Assembly: GCA_003024785.1 (NCBI GenBank)
Contig: PUQB01000792.1
Span: 33,160-97,159, forward strand
Direction: 5' to 3'
DNA length: 64,000 nucleotides
Source: Selaginella tamariscina
Lineage: Eukaryota; Streptophyta; Lycopodiopsida; Selaginellales; Selaginellaceae
A program made the translations under genes and the position numbers. Numbering within the stretch: the stretch's first letter is position 1; the number at the start of each line of letters is the position of its first letter. Below the pieces are notes generated by a model. It ran no database searches and was not told the origin of the DNA. It saw only the letters and a list, made by a program, of their open reading frames with translations. This document shows positions 37,832 to 51,669 of the stretch, in pieces.

Positions 37832-39600
37832 GCATTCATATGTGTATAAAAGAATATACGAATGTTGTACTTAATAACACATAGCATTTGGATTGTAAGT
37901 AATTTACATTTGAAATTAGCATATTGACCATAATATAATATCAACATTGACCAATTAAACACAAGTAAGTTTACTAGTTTTTAAATAAAAAGTATTGCAC
38001 GTATATAGACTTATACATTCATATATGTGTATATACAAAGTATGTATCAACAGTATATTAAAATGTATGTTCATGTGTATACCAGTTTATTGCTTTTTAT
38101 GCATTATATACCTAATACAGAGCGTATTTTGGTATGATGTAATACACCTTTATATGATGATTTTGTATACTGAGTATACGCTGTTGATATATTTAATGTA
38201 TACGGTATACTGTTGATATATTTAACGTATTTAACGTATAAATTTAATATATAAACCTATGAACGTTATGAGCTTTTTGAACCTATATATTATTATGCTC
38301 CTAATAATATATATACAGGTTTAAAACACATATCTACATGAGATTTCGTGAATGTACAACAGAGATTTCATATTCCTTAAATATACTTAAGTATGTTTCG
38401 AATATGCTATGCAAGTAAATTCAAACACACATATATATATGTCCATACATTTATGTATTTATAATTAAATAACATATTCGTTCTATAGAACTGTCTACTG
38501 TGTAAGTATGAACCTGATCAGATGTACACTACAATTGGAAAAGCTCGAGAGATGCAACACGTGGCAATGATATAATGTTATTATATCATACCGTAAGCAA
38601 GAGGACACACATGCTTGTATGCTTCGTTGTGTAACCATAAACTTGGTTCTGCCCATAATTTAACAATTGTAAATTAATAATATGTTTGAATTGGATGGTT
38701 TAGATTTATTTTATTTTAAAATTCATTTAAAATTCAAATTATATATAAATTAAACTATCCATTTCATGTTCATCAAAAGCAGCTTTAAGATCACAATATT
38801 TCAAAAGTGCAACTTTGATTGATCACTTGTAAAAAAATTTATTTAAATTATTCATATAAATAAGTTATTTATAAAATTACTAGTAGATTTTAAATATGTG
38901 TATTGCACCTGACATTAAATTATTATTAGCAGTTTCTTGTCTCATACGATTGTCAAACATATATACTGGTAGTTCCATCTGAACATACAAACTCCTTAAA
39001 AAATTGTACACGTATATATAATACATAAAATTTAAATGTGAAACAAACCATTATTTATTAAAAACCCTTTATACAAAACAAAAGATATTATTAAAAATAT
39101 TTAATTTATAATTAACATACTTAAATTGCCCTTAAGCGGGGTAACACTATGTGGAAACGGGTAGTTGATATGTAAGATAATATGTGAAACTTAAATTTAA
39201 TAATTAAAACTTCTATAATATTATTGCTGTTGAAGATATTAATATGTTATTATATGATAAGAAAAACCATTCTAAAAAGTAATGATTATATTTTGTGCAT
39301 GATATATGTACATACAAGTACATAAAGCAATTATTTCCCCTTAATTAATAATATATGTAAATTAAAAAAGTAGTAAAGCATAAACATTCCTATCCTCTTA
39401 TGTACGTGCGTGTATACATACATTTCTGTTGTGTATGTATATTATATATATATATATATATATTCTTTAAGTATATACATGTATCTTATCCGTTATGTAA
39501 TAGTAAAATATTAATAAATTATGTTAGACTTCACTTTTGAAATTTAAATGAGGATAATTAACCGTTACACCCTTATCACATTTTTATATCAGATGTAATA
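37820..39600 (+). repeat. Duplicated block with ACGT-core motifs, copy 3
   Basis: Direct matches at 47,020-48,560 and 63,120-64,000. At 38,155-38,205 it encodes TEYTLLIYL, a small plus-strand remnant of oxygenase exon B; poorer remnants occur at 47,385-47,415 and 63,385-63,425. The G-box-like GCAACACGTGGCAATG is at about 38,552-38,567, but the neighbouring GACACGTCACAT found in other copies is lost here. Confidence 0.7.
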
Positions 39601-42600
39601 AACATACATTACTAAAAATATATGCAATGTAAAATTTGTTGGTTTTAAATTAAGTGAAATTAAATTTTAAATCGTTTTGTACATATTCTCTTTTCTTAAA
39701 ATTCATATTTAATTATTTGAAGGACTAATATAAGGGGTTCAATTGCAACAATATTAAAATAAATTATATAATGAGATATAAATTTAACATAGATTACAAA
39801 GGAGGAGATTTAATTAAATTTGGGTATAGTTTAACATCAATTCAAATGAAGTCTCTTTTAAGAAAAAATCAGTTTTAATTTGCATTAAATATTACATTTA
39901 GTTTATAATTATTATATTAGTATGTCTATTTATATATCTGCTTACAATCAGTTCATTACCCAAGTTGCGGCTTTACGTCAAGGCACAAATATTTAATTAT
40001 TGTCTATATATTTTAAGATACACCAAGAATATTTCAAGATAAATATATATTTGTTAATTTGCAAAAGAACCATCTAACTCATACATGTATAATACATATA
40101 CACATTATGGCTAGAATATATATAAATAAAACATAGATAGATAGACAGATAGATAAATAGACACGCACACAACACATGAAATATACATCAGACTTTACGG
40201 TTTGGTATATGCATGCACACATACATACATTATACACAGTTTGAATCATATAACATTGACAAAATATAATATAACATAGTTATAATTATAAATTAATTTA
40301 TAAGATTATATACTAATTGCTAAATTCCATCATAACATATTAGAATTTTTATAACATAATGTATGTTTAAAACTCTTATGTTGTAAACCTTTTTTTTCTA
40401 AAATATTTTGAATATGATTAGTTCATGTGACATATATATTTATTTTTCTATGTAAGGACCCTGAAGTTCTAATTATATGAAATATACTTCGTATATATAC
40501 ATGTGAATACACCTTTTGTTATATTTAAACACAAACATATAAATGAAAACTCTTTGTAGACATAGAGCATGTAAGGTGTATATTCAACTACTTGAAAATT
40601 AAACATAAATTTATTAAAAATTAACATATATTATTATGTACTTAGATTTTGCTTTAATTTTCTATACATATAATATGTATAAAATAGTATATATACTACT
40701 TTTTGTTATTTGTTAGGCAAACGCTGTACAATAACATACACACATCATAAATAAATTTTTTTGAGCTGAGCTGTTGGATGTTACATTGTCATAGGGATAA
40801 AAACATAAAAAGTTTAAGATATTTTAGTGTATAAATAAGACATTTTTTAAATGTTTAAATATTTAAGAATTTAATTATATATTGGTCAACATACAAAATG
40901 ATCAAGTGTTTTACTTTTATTTAATATTAATACTGGATTAAAAAAAATATAATATATATTGTTTTGAAACCTAGCGAGAAACGACTAATTATGAAAAGAT
41001 TACTAACTCTATTAATATTTTTAAAGTTTATAATTTTGATTAGAAACATCTATATTGAAAACATATGTATACAAAGCCAACTTGCAAGACTGAAGAAAAT
41101 CTAAAATAAATAAATCACATGTACAACCTCATTTGTGTTCTTATATATATAGACGTATACTTGTTATATTTAAAGTTATACATATATATATTACATAAAT
41201 ACTTAAAGCACAATACGTTTGTACGTGTTTTATGTGTATACGCTTTTTATTCTTCTAATATGTATGCACGTGTTTATGCATATATTCATACACGAGTGTA
41301 GGTCTTTCAATATTACAATACATCTTGCCTATTTATCAATGATTTTCTTTTAATTTTATTAAAACTGCTGAAAACAATTTAAAGTAAATAAAACAATTTC
41401 ACTATTATATTCATTAAGAGGAAAGTGAAAATGAATATCATTTGATGTTCTTAAACTTTCATTTTTTTAGGCAATTTAAAATTTTATAATGTTATAAAGT
41501 TTGAATTAAAAAAAAGAAGTTAATAGTTTTTAAGATGCCGGTGCAGACTTCAATTTGTGTGAAAAAATAATTATTACATATATACGTGTGTGCGTGTATG
41601 TGAATGCTTATTCTTTGTATGTTCTTAGTTAAAATTTTTTATTTCTAATATATATATATATACATGTGAAATTTATAAATGATACAACCTCTCTTTATAA
41701 ATAGATGATATTAATACTTTTTTATTATTCAAAACTCCCTACATGTCTGAAATACAGAAAACTTACCTTTGTATTAATCGGTATATATAATTAATGATTA
41801 ATCCGTAGTTAAAAAATGCTAACAAAATGTTTAATTATTAATTTAGTTTAATTTACTAATCTGCAGCATTTTTTTACTACAGCATATATCACTGTATATA
41901 ATTACTTGACTTATGTTATCTAATCCTGTGGTTATGAAAATGTTAATTGAGTAAAACTTAAAGAAAAAATAATCAAAAAAATTAATTTTTTTTAAAAAAT
42001 TCAAGAATATGTATATAAGTAAACAATGAAGAAATAATAATAATAATAAAGATATAATAATATATTATTTATTTATTAAATAAGAAATTCATTCTTTTAA
42101 AACATAGAATCAGATGTTACTATTCTTATCATTTTTATAAGACAAAATTATCAAATTGACCTTTTAATCTTATTCAATTCTTAAATTATTTTAATAATTC
42201 TAAAAATATTAATCAACTTAATGACACATGAAATGTTCACACACACACAATGTCATATACATACGTACAGACACACACATATTAATTCCACACATTCACA
42301 TGTACACGTAAAATTGTGTACGTTAGTGAATCATTTATAAACATCTATAAAATATCTACACAAATACACACCTAATGTGTACACATAGCCTATACACGTA
42401 CTATACACTAAAATATGTGCAGTTCAATACACACATAATCTAATACATACAGATAATTAATTATATCAAGTTATTTCTAAATTAATAATTAGATGGAAAA
42501 GAATATAAACAAAATTATATATACATTTATTTAAATAAAATATATATATTATGTGCATAATTAACTATAAACATAACACTTAATTTATTGATAAATATTA

Positions 42601-42960
42601 ATAATTTTTATATTTATAGAAAACATATATATATAAAATATATTATTTATAGTGTTTTCACTTCTCCATTACTTAAATAATAAGTTACATTCTTTTAGTG
42701 CGGACATGTCCTAATTCATTTTTTTTAAATGAAAGAAAATTCAATCTCAACTCTCCATATTCTATTTAGTAAATTTACAAATAAACTTTACCAGATCAAT
42801 TTTATAAATTCATTGTTTGTTATTGAACCAGACCGAATATCAAAATGCTGAATTTGATAATAATAAGAAAGATAGAATCATCAAATAACTATCTATATTA
42901 TTATTTAAAATACTACTTTAAAGAATTTCATAATTAAATAATATGATACATAATAAGCAT
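39601..42960. other. AT-rich region without genes
   Basis: No coding signal in about 3.4 kb. 40,490-42,480 is a diverged copy of the 24,110-25,450 and 36,640-37,640 sequences. A GATA tract lies at about 40,133-40,158. Hairpin MITE copy 2 is listed separately. Confidence 0.5.
41803..41882. mobile_element. Hairpin MITE, copy 2
   Basis: CCGTAGTTAAAAAATGCTA at the left and GCAGCATTTTTTTACTACAG at the right form an inverted repeat matching the element at 34,135-34,213, with more mismatches. Confidence 0.55.
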
Positions 42961-42969
42961 ATACCAATA

Positions 42970-43590
42970 TCCTGCCAAGGGTGCTCGTAAGGTGGTCCAT
43001 ACTGGATTCGTGAAGCAGAAGAGCTTTAATCCACGGACGGGATGGATCCTTGGTGGTTGCACCAATATCGAAGGCCGCTACTATGCAGCGAGCGGACGTG
43101 CCGGACGAAAGTCCCCAAGTAAGTGTTTAGCTCGAGGACAACACGGTGCCGGAGATTCACGGCGGGCCAACTTGGGCAATATCGTGCTGATGCTCAAGAG
43201 CCTGGGGGTAAACTTCAAGAGTTCATACCGGTGGAGACACTTCTGGGAGCAGCCGTATGCTCGGGGTGAGCAAGTTACCTACTCGACTCGATGCTTTCTA
43301 AGCCGTACTCCGAGGAGATTATCAAACTTTATCATAAGGATAAGCAGGAAGTGCACGGATGAGGAACGTGGGTGACCATATCGTGTATACGAGAACTGGA
43401 AGGAGACCAACTACAGCTCAATTGGTGCTTCATAAGAGCATGTCAGGTTTCTTCTACTACACGGCTCAAATAGTGAAGAATCCCTAGACGGTGTACGTAC
43501 ACCCAAGTTTAAGGCTTGCACAGGTGGATTGTAAACGAGCGATTAAGAAATACGTAGGGAACGTGATAGAGATGACATATATTTATTCAT
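42970..43590 (+). pseudogene. DEAH-box RNA helicase pseudogene, intron-less fragment
   Basis: C-terminal part of a DEAH-box RNA helicase of the spliceosomal PRP type, in pieces across three frames: GFVKQKSFNPRTG, then in a shifted frame LVVAP and GRAGR (motif VI area), RANLGNIVLMLKSLGV, LQEFIPVETLL, MLSKPYSEEIIKLYHKDKQE, YENWKETNYS, GFFYYTAQIVKNP and TVYVHPS. These follow the family order from helicase motif VI through the HA2 and OB-fold region, with large internal gaps. No introns are visible, and base composition is far more GC-rich than its surroundings. This fits a retro-inserted copy, but no poly(A) tail or target duplication was seen. Many frame breaks make it non-functional. Confidence 0.8.
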
Positions 43591-44297
43591 ATTTACTTCA
43601 AAATCATAATTTTTATTAGCGGGTGATTATTGCATCGATCAATCAAATTAAAAGACATTATTTATTTTATTATGAATTAATTTTTGATTTGTTAATTATT
43701 TATTATTTATAATCCATATGGTGCCTACTTAACTTTTTTGGTAATAGTTAAAAGGCATATTACTTAATTAAATTTGATATTTTGAATTTCTAATGAAAAC
43801 AAAGTAATGTGCAGAGTTGTTTTTATTTTGTAAAAAGAATATTAACAAATGCATTAATGTAAACTGCAGAGTCTTTTAAGAATCTCTAGTATATAACACG
43901 TACACAATGCATGTGTATCTCCTTATATATAATTCATATTGTTTCGTTCAGACTTATAGTGTATTATTTAAAATGACATGAATTTATAAGAAATTATAAA
44001 ATTATGTATATGTTTATTTAATTTAATATATACATATACATGTATAACATTAGTTTATATATGTATAAAAATCTATATATTTATATATATAAAGAGAGAG
44101 TGAGAGAGAAAAGATCTTTTTATAAGTATAATTAATAAACAATCAAATAAATAATTTTTATATATAAATAGACCTACATATATATGTACACAACTATATA
44201 TTATAGATGTATGTATGATATATATACATATAATATGTAGAGTATGCAATAACTACATATCTTTCTTTTTCTCTACACATTCACATGTTTGTGTGTA

Positions 44298-44331
<34 letters not shown>

Positions 44332-45295
44332 TATATAAGAGAAACTAATAAATTTAATTAATAATTTTATATAAGAAAATAACAATGTAGCTGTTTAAGA
44401 GGGATTTAACATATTTTTTTAATTAAACATATTAAGTAGGTGCACCTTCATTACATACATTATGTATAACATATATATATAAAAACCCTATTTAATAATG
44501 GGGGTAAATCAAATTATGCATTAGTAATTTTCTTTTTTATTTAATTAACCATGTAATAGTAATAATTAATTATATGATATTTTTTTAATTTATTAAAGTC
44601 AAATAACCATATGCTACTTGGAAAGTGGGTATTAATATTATTGAGTTTATTTAATTATATCATGAATTTAATTCAAGTATATATGTTATTTATTATTATA
44701 AACATTTTTTATATTATAAACTACAAGAGATTAAAGGTGTGACACTCACAATTATTAAGTTATTTAGCATGATATGAAAGTTATTGGTATGTTAAAATTA
44801 AATATATATAATTTTAAAAACCAGTTACAGTCTTTTAAATGTGCAAAGTTTTTTATTCTAATATTCATAATACTCCTTTCATCTTCCATTTGTAATACAA
44901 GTTACAAAAATAAAAACACACAAACCAAATAAAGAGAATAACTTGAGCCATTATAACAAAAAAAGATGTTATAAAAGTTGAATTTCATTAATATATATTT
45001 ATAAAAGATTATACAAAAAATATTGAATTACATTTGTTTTATGATTTTAATTTATGAACCTGACAATCAATTATCAATTATTAATATTCTCGATTTTACA
45101 AATTAAGTTGGTTAATAAGTAAGAGTTAGACAATTTGTTAACAACCATAAAATTATATATAAATGACATTATTTTTAACAAATTAATACAAAATTATTTA
45201 GTAATTTTGAAATCTGGTCTACGGATGTGTGGATATAAATATATGCACATAATATATTGACTTATACACATATATATGTGTATACATGCACACAC
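43591..45295. other. AT-rich region without genes
   Basis: No coding signal. TA tracts at about 44,299-44,336 and AT-rich low complexity throughout. Confidence 0.5.
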
Positions 45296-45918
45296 ATAAT
45301 GTTTGTTTAGTTATTAAAAAATTAATTGAAAGCATATAATATTATATAAAATGCATGCACACACACACACATATATAAATACACACACATATTCATAAAT
45401 AACTCATGCAAGCACACACACACACCACACGTATATCATAAAGCATGTATAATTAAGGTATGTAATTGTACATTTGTGAATTTACCGGACTAGAGTTTTG
45501 AGTATATATGTTTCTGTATAAGTACATGCAATATCTACTAAGTTATAAATTTAATTTTAAAAATTTATATTTATAATAAAAAATTTAGGTGTTAATACTT
45601 ATAAATTAACTAAATTTCTTTAAAGTTGTAATATATAATAAATTATTGTTTAAGCTATTAAACTTATAAATCGTCATAAAATTAATTATTTAAGTTATAA
45701 TTTTATTGTCATATATATATCCATTCACAATCCGTATATGCTTTATCATATATGTGTGAATATGTGTGTGGATCCGTGGTTTGTGTGTGTGTGTGTAAAT
45801 ATACTTGTGAGCCTTTATATATTATGCTCATATGTATATGGTGCATGTGTGTGTGTCTATGCTGTGTATTGTATATGTATATATGTTATGTGTGTGTGTG
45901 TGTGTGTGTCTATATATA

Positions 45919-45964
<46 letters not shown>

Positions 45965-46073
45965 TCCATTTTATTCTTTTTTTTCATAATTAAACTAAAC
46001 TATATTTAAAGACACAAGATACACATTCATAATCTTATAAGATTTCATTTTTGGCCCGGGACGCACAACCACA

Positions 46074-46113
46074 GGTTTAGGGTTTAGGGTTCATGTAATT
46101 GGGGTTTAGGGTT
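46074..46113 (+). promoter_or_regulatory. Telo-box repeats before helicase copy 1
   Basis: GGTTTAGGGTTTAGGGTTC followed about 10 bp later by GGGGTTTAGGGTTC. The second copy of the gene has one such motif at 57,049-57,062. Telo-boxes are typical of plant genes for ribosome assembly and translation; the promoter role is inferred. Confidence 0.55.
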
Positions 46114-46530
46114 CATGCGGGGCATTCCCGATCCTCCAAGGCGAGTCCAGTCTCAAGAAGTCTCCTTGTCTCCTCAATTACAGTTTCCAGGCTGAGATTT
46201 ACACAGGATGAGCACGGCAAGGTGCACATCACATACGAGATCCATGGCTTCTACCAAGGTATCATCAGTTGCCACTACTGCATAGATTGCAATCAACCGG
46301 AAGCGCCTGAGAGGCTACATTGAATCCGCCGACAATGAAGAGAGCGAGGAAGAGGACGGCAAGGTACTGTATGAGTCTTCACAGGACGAGGATGAAGAAA
46401 TTGAAGATGAAGGGATCGAGGAAGAGTGGTGACAATGAGCTTTCAATTGCTAATTTGGGTGTTGCAAAAGAGATTGTTGTTGGGGCTTGCCGAACGTGGT
46501 ATCACTCAATTGTTCCCATTCAGGTACTCC
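46100..46530 (+). pseudogene. DEAD-box RNA helicase 5' exon, copy 1 (truncated)
   Basis: First exon of an RH3/RH9/RH53-like DEAD-box helicase. Across shifted frames it reads RSMASTKVSSVATT, RGYIESADNEESEEEDGKVL, DEDEEIEDEG and DNELSIANLGVAKEIV, where the SIANLGVAKEIV segment precedes the Q motif. The copy ends after the exon (about 46,525) and at about 46,590 runs into sequence related to 62,760-62,900, so all downstream exons are missing. Several frame breaks; not functional. Confidence 0.75.
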
Positions 46531-46599
46531 ATTATATATATATATCATATACATATTGCATTTTTGGTCTGTATCCATATTGCAGCGGAATATATAATT

Positions 46600-46860
46600 A
46601 TATTCAAGTTTTTAGTTAGTTAGTTTGTATTTAAATATACACAAAGATGTGCTCTGCATGTATTTAATATATATGAAGTATATTTCATAAAAATATAATT
46701 ATAAGATTATATTTTAAGATTTTATTCATTCAAACGAAAAAATGTTCGAAAGACATTGAAAGCTACATTTGAAACGTTGTGTGGTAAATACGGTGTGAAT
46801 TTGATTTTAATTTTAAATTCTATTTAATATATATATATATATTATATATATTATATATAT

Positions 46861-46898
<38 letters not shown>

Positions 46899-48560
46899 CA
46901 TATTTTAATTAAAAGCATTTAAATAACGACAATACAGTACACACTAATTTACCCGTATGTGCAAGAAAACTCCAAATAAACAACACTCTCTGACATTTAT
47001 GAATATTCTTTTTGAAATTCATATATTTATGTACGTATTCATATGTGTATAAAAGAATATATAAATGTCATACTTAATACACATAGCATTTGCATTGTAA
47101 GTAATTTACATCTGAAATTAGCATATTAACCATAATATATAAATGCAACATCAACATTGACAAAATTAGTTTATTAGTTTCTAAATAAATATATTGGTGT
47201 ATATCTGCACATATAGACTTATACAATATTATGTGTATATATAAAAGTATGTATCAACAGTATGTTAAAATGTATGTTCATGTGTATACCTGTTTATTGC
47301 GTTTTATGTTTACATTCTTCCATACATTATATACCTAATACAAGAGCGTATTTTATATGATGTAATACACCTTTATATGACGATTTTGTATGACTATGTA
47401 TACTGAGTATAGTAGTATGTAATATTCTTTTAAATATACTTAAGTATTTTTCGAATATGCTATGAAAGTAAATTCAAACACACACACACATATATATGTT
47501 CTATAGAACTTGTCTACTGTGTAAGTATGAACCTGATCAGATGTACACTACAATTAAGAAAGCTCAACACGTGGCAATGGTATGATGTGACACGTCACAT
47601 TATTAGCAAGATATGCTTCGTTGTGTAACCATAAACTTGGTTCTGCCCATAATTTAACAATTAAATTACTAATATGTTTGAATTGGATGGTTTAGATTTT
47701 ATTTTATTTAAAAATTCAAATTATATATAAATTAAATTATTCATTTTATGTTCATCAAAAGCAACTTCAAGAAGTGCAACTTTGATTTGAATCACTTGTA
47801 AAAATTAAATTATTTAAATTATTCATATAACTAAGTTATTTATAAAATTACTAGTAATTTAATATATTACACTTGACATTAAATTATTATTAACAGTTTC
47901 TTGTCTCATACGATTGTCAAACGTATATACTGGTGAAACATAATTTAGTTCCATCAAACTCCCTAAAAACATTATACAGGTATATATAATACATAAATAC
48001 AGAATATAAAAACTTAAATCTGAAACATATTCTTAATCTTAACCATTATTTATACAAAAACAAAAGATATTAATAAAATAATAATTTATAGTTAAAATTT
48101 ACTTAAGTTGGGGTAACACTCAATTGATATCTAAGATAATATGTGAAACTTAAATAATATTTAATTTAATAATTAAAACTTCTATAATATATATTGGTGT
48201 TGAAGTTATTAATATGTTATTATACAATAAGTAAAACCATTAAAAGTAATAATTATATTTTGTGTGTATGTATTAACATTTTTATGTTGATACATAATGT
48301 TGGATGCATGACTACATGTGGCTATAAAACAATTATTTCTCCTTAATTAATAATATATGTAAATTAAAAAAATAGGAAAGCATAAACATTGCTATCCTCC
48401 TATGTAATACCATCATATATTGTGTATGTATATTATATGTAAATTTTAAGTATATATATGTATTTATATCCGTTATGTTAAAATATTAATAAATTATGTT
48501 AGATTTCACTTTTGAAATTTAAAATGGAATACTATACCTATATAACAAGGATAATAACCC
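46600..48560 (+). repeat. Duplicated block, copy 4
   Basis: 46,600-47,010 matches 62,770-63,110 in direct orientation and 36,340-36,700 reversed; 47,020-48,560 matches 37,820-39,600. It includes a (TA)n tract at 46,828-46,895 and the CAACACGTGGCAATGG, then GTGACACGTCACATT, motifs at about 47,563-47,602. Confidence 0.7.
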
Positions 48561-48639
48561 TTACACCCTTTTATATAGGTAGGGATGTAAAAACATAAAA
48601 ATGCATTAACTTCTCTTGTGAGATAAATACAATATTATA

Positions 48640-49830
48640 ATAATATAATTAATTTGTATTTTATTATATTTAGTCCAAAATACAACCTATTAAACATATA
48701 TATCACAATATAATCATTTTTAAAAATATTTCATTTTTTACTATGACAGTTTTTTGACATTTAACACTTAAAAACTTTAATTATTTCATTTGTAATATAT
48801 TATGAATTAAAATATATTTTTAGTTAATATTGTTATTTTAAAGGGAAAATTACATTTATACTTTGAAATTTATTATATTTACATATATATGACTAAAGTT
48901 TTATTTATATATATACCCTTGAAATTTCAATTTAAAACTTCATAAATTTTAAAATTAAAAATTAAAAAATATTTTAAAAAATTAATAAAAATTTATAATT
49001 AATTTATAATTTTTATTTTAGGTTCAAAATACAATATTACATATATATCACAATAAAATAATTATTTTAAAAAATATTCACATATAAATAAAAAGAAATT
49101 TAATAAAGTAATTCTCCTCAACATAATCATAGAGTTGGTTTGATATTAAAATATATTTAATTAAATAAGTTAGAACTTATTTAACACTTTAATTATAAAT
49201 TTAAATCTATTTAATTAAATATATTCTTAATATCAAAATACTATATGATTATGCTATTTAAATTATTTTTAATAGGCTAACATATATTAACAATTTTAAA
49301 AGATAAATATATTGTTTTGCTAACCAAACTTTCATTCACATTGTATAATTTTTTATTTATGTGAATATTTTTAAAATAATATATTATATTGAAATATTTG
49401 TTTAATAGGTTGTATTTTGGACCTAAATATAATAAAATAAAATTAATTATAAATTTTTATTGATTTTTTAAAAATGATTTTTAAATTTTTAATTTTTAAT
49501 TTTTAATTTAAAATTTATGAAGTTTTAAATTGAAATTTGGTATATATATAAATATAAAACTTCTAGCATATATATGTAAATATGATAAATTTTAGGGTAT
49601 AAATGTAATTTTCCCTTTAAAATAACAATATTAACTAAAAATATATTTTCAATTCATAAATTATTACAAATGAAATAATTAAAGTTTATTAAGTGTTAAA
49701 TGTCAAAAAATTATCATAGTAAAAATGAATATATTTTAAAATAATTATATTATATTATGATATATATGTTTAATAGTTGTATTTGAACCTAAATATAATA
49801 AATAATAAATTAATTATAAATTTTTTAAAT
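48640..49830. repeat. Large fold-back (inverted-repeat) element, best copy
   Basis: Left and right halves are inverted copies: GGGAAAATTACATTTATA at 48,843 mirrors TATAAATGTAATTTTCCC ending at 49,615, and the symmetry continues outward (AATATTGTTATTTTAAAGGG against CCCTTTAAAATAACAATATT) and inward to a hairpin at 49,122-49,253. Arms are about 500 bp, imperfect, around an asymmetric centre near 49,190-49,230. Ends of the type GGGAAAATTACATTTATACC are common in plant non-autonomous DNA elements. No coding capacity. Confidence 0.75.
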
Positions 49831-49974
49831 TTTTTTAAAAATGATTTTTTATTTTGAAATTATGAAGTTTTAAATTAAGTTTCAGGGTATATATGTAAAT
49901 ATAAAACTTATAGGGATATATATGTAAATTATAAATTTTAGGGATATAAATGTAATTTTCCTTATTAATAAAGG

Positions 49975-50570
49975 GGAAATAGTTGCTTTATAACCACTTA
50001 CATGTTAATGATCAATTACTTTATGAAATCAAAAATATTGTTTTTGCTTAATTTAATTAATTCCTGACAGTTGACTATTGATTGTTAGGTAATCAAGATC
50101 ATGAAAAAATAAAATTCAATCTTCTTTACATGATCTTTTATGAAATATATTTATGTAATTCGACTTTCGTAATATCTTATTTTCTTATAATGACTCGTGT
50201 TATTTTCTTATGTATTTTTTTTTTCAATTTGTGTTACATACCGAAATGAAGCTAGAGAGTGATATAAACACTAACAATCGAAAATTCTGCACATTTGAAG
50301 TAATTAAGCTTGGTTCTCAAAATCATTTATATTTAATTTTAACATATTAATGGCTTTACTCATGCTGCAGTAAGTTTTAACAACTTAATAATTACGGGTG
50401 TGAATTTTTTAATTTTCATGTAGTTTATAGCATGAGTAGCATTTGCAACAAGAATAGCATGTGTTTAAATTAAAACCATGATACTAATTAAATAAACTCA
50501 ATATATTAAGTAATTATGATTTTTAAGTGTAATATGATTTTTTAAGTGTATATTCATATAATTAGAACTT
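49975..50570 (+). repeat. Direct repeat flanking the fold-back cluster, left copy
   Basis: Matches 55,347-55,890: both start GGGGAAATAGTT or GGGAAATAGTT followed by ...CTTTATA...CCAC and share TGCACATTTGAAGTAATT-like and CAGCATGAG-like stretches. The paired copies bracket the 50.8-55.3 kb repeat cluster. Confidence 0.65.
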
Positions 50571-51669
50571 CCACGTGGTCTTTGTATACGTCACATGAAC
50601 TAATCAAATTCAAATATTTAAAAAACATAATTTGTAACATAGAGTTTAAACATGCATAACTAAGTTGGTAAAGAATGGAGTGACTTGACTTAAATAAAGT
50701 TATTTCATACTTAAAATAACCACGTTATAATATGTTACCAAATGTAAAATCATAAGGACGTTAATAATATATAGATTATAAGCTATATACAATATGAAAT
50801 TAATTAAGTAAAATGCAACCTTTGCACATGTCATTTCTTACTATGACAACTTTTTGACATTTAACACTTAATAAACTTTAATTTAATATATTATAATTTA
50901 AAAATATATTTTTAGTTAATATTGTTATTTTAAAAAGTTAAAATATTACGATTAAAATTTTTCAAAAGTATATATGTAAATTTACAACATTTTAAAGGGG
51001 TATATAATGTAAATATAAAACTTCTAAGGTATATATGTAAATATGATAAATTTCAGGGGTTATAAATGTAAGTTTTTTCATTATTAAATAATATATGTAA
51101 ATTAAAAAAGTAAAAAGCATGTATATGCATGTCGTCGTTCTACCACTATTGTGTATGTAATTTTTTAAATATATATATATATATGTATTTATATCCGTTA
51201 TGTATAATAAAATATTAATAAATTATGTTAGAATTCACATTTCTTTAAATGGAATACTATACCCTTTTATATGGGATGTAAATAAATAAAAATTCATTAC
51301 TAGTGAAATAAATTCTCTTTTAATATCTAAAATATATGTAGCGTAAAACGTATTGTCCATGTTCTCTTTTTTTTAAATTCATATTTAACTATTTATCGGA
51401 GTGGTAATAAGGGTTTTTAATTGCAACAATCCTAAATTATGAAAAGTATGTTTTATATGTGTGATATTCAAATTTTGTTATATATTAAAATAAATTATAT
51501 AATGAGATATACGAATTTACCATAGATTATAGGAGGAGCCTTAATTAAATTTAGGTATGGTTTAACATGAATTCAAATGAGCCTTGTTAAGAAAAATTAA
51601 ATATCACATTTAGTTTACATTGTTTATATTAGTATGTCTATTTTATACATGCTCACAATCAATTATTTA
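50571..51669. other. AT-rich region with a partial fold-back arm
   Basis: 50,830-51,070 holds pieces of both arms of the fold-back family (TTTTTGACATTTAACACTTA and GGTTATAAATGTAAGTTTTT). 51,080-51,600 resembles 39,400-39,900. No gene seen. Confidence 0.5.

Larger units (their letters stand above)
45300..46590 (+). repeat. Direct duplication carrying the DEAD-box helicase 5' end, copy 1
   Basis: Colinear with 56,208-57,480, about 10.9 kb downstream: the same CA-rich stretch (CATAAATAACTCATGCAAGC in both), TTCTGTATAAGTACATGCAA, and the helicase first exon. Within it, 45,754-45,850 is inverted relative to the other copy. A long TG/TA tract lies at 45,888-45,962. Confidence 0.8.

Noticed and set aside
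45738-46009. Overlapping ORFs rich in Cys-Val and Ile-Tyr
   Set aside because: Low-complexity TG/TA repeat translation; the copy at 56.6 kb does not keep them.
46074-46113. Interstitial telomere array
   Set aside because: Only three TTTAGGG-type units, at the 5' side of a gene copy; better read as telo-box promoter motifs.
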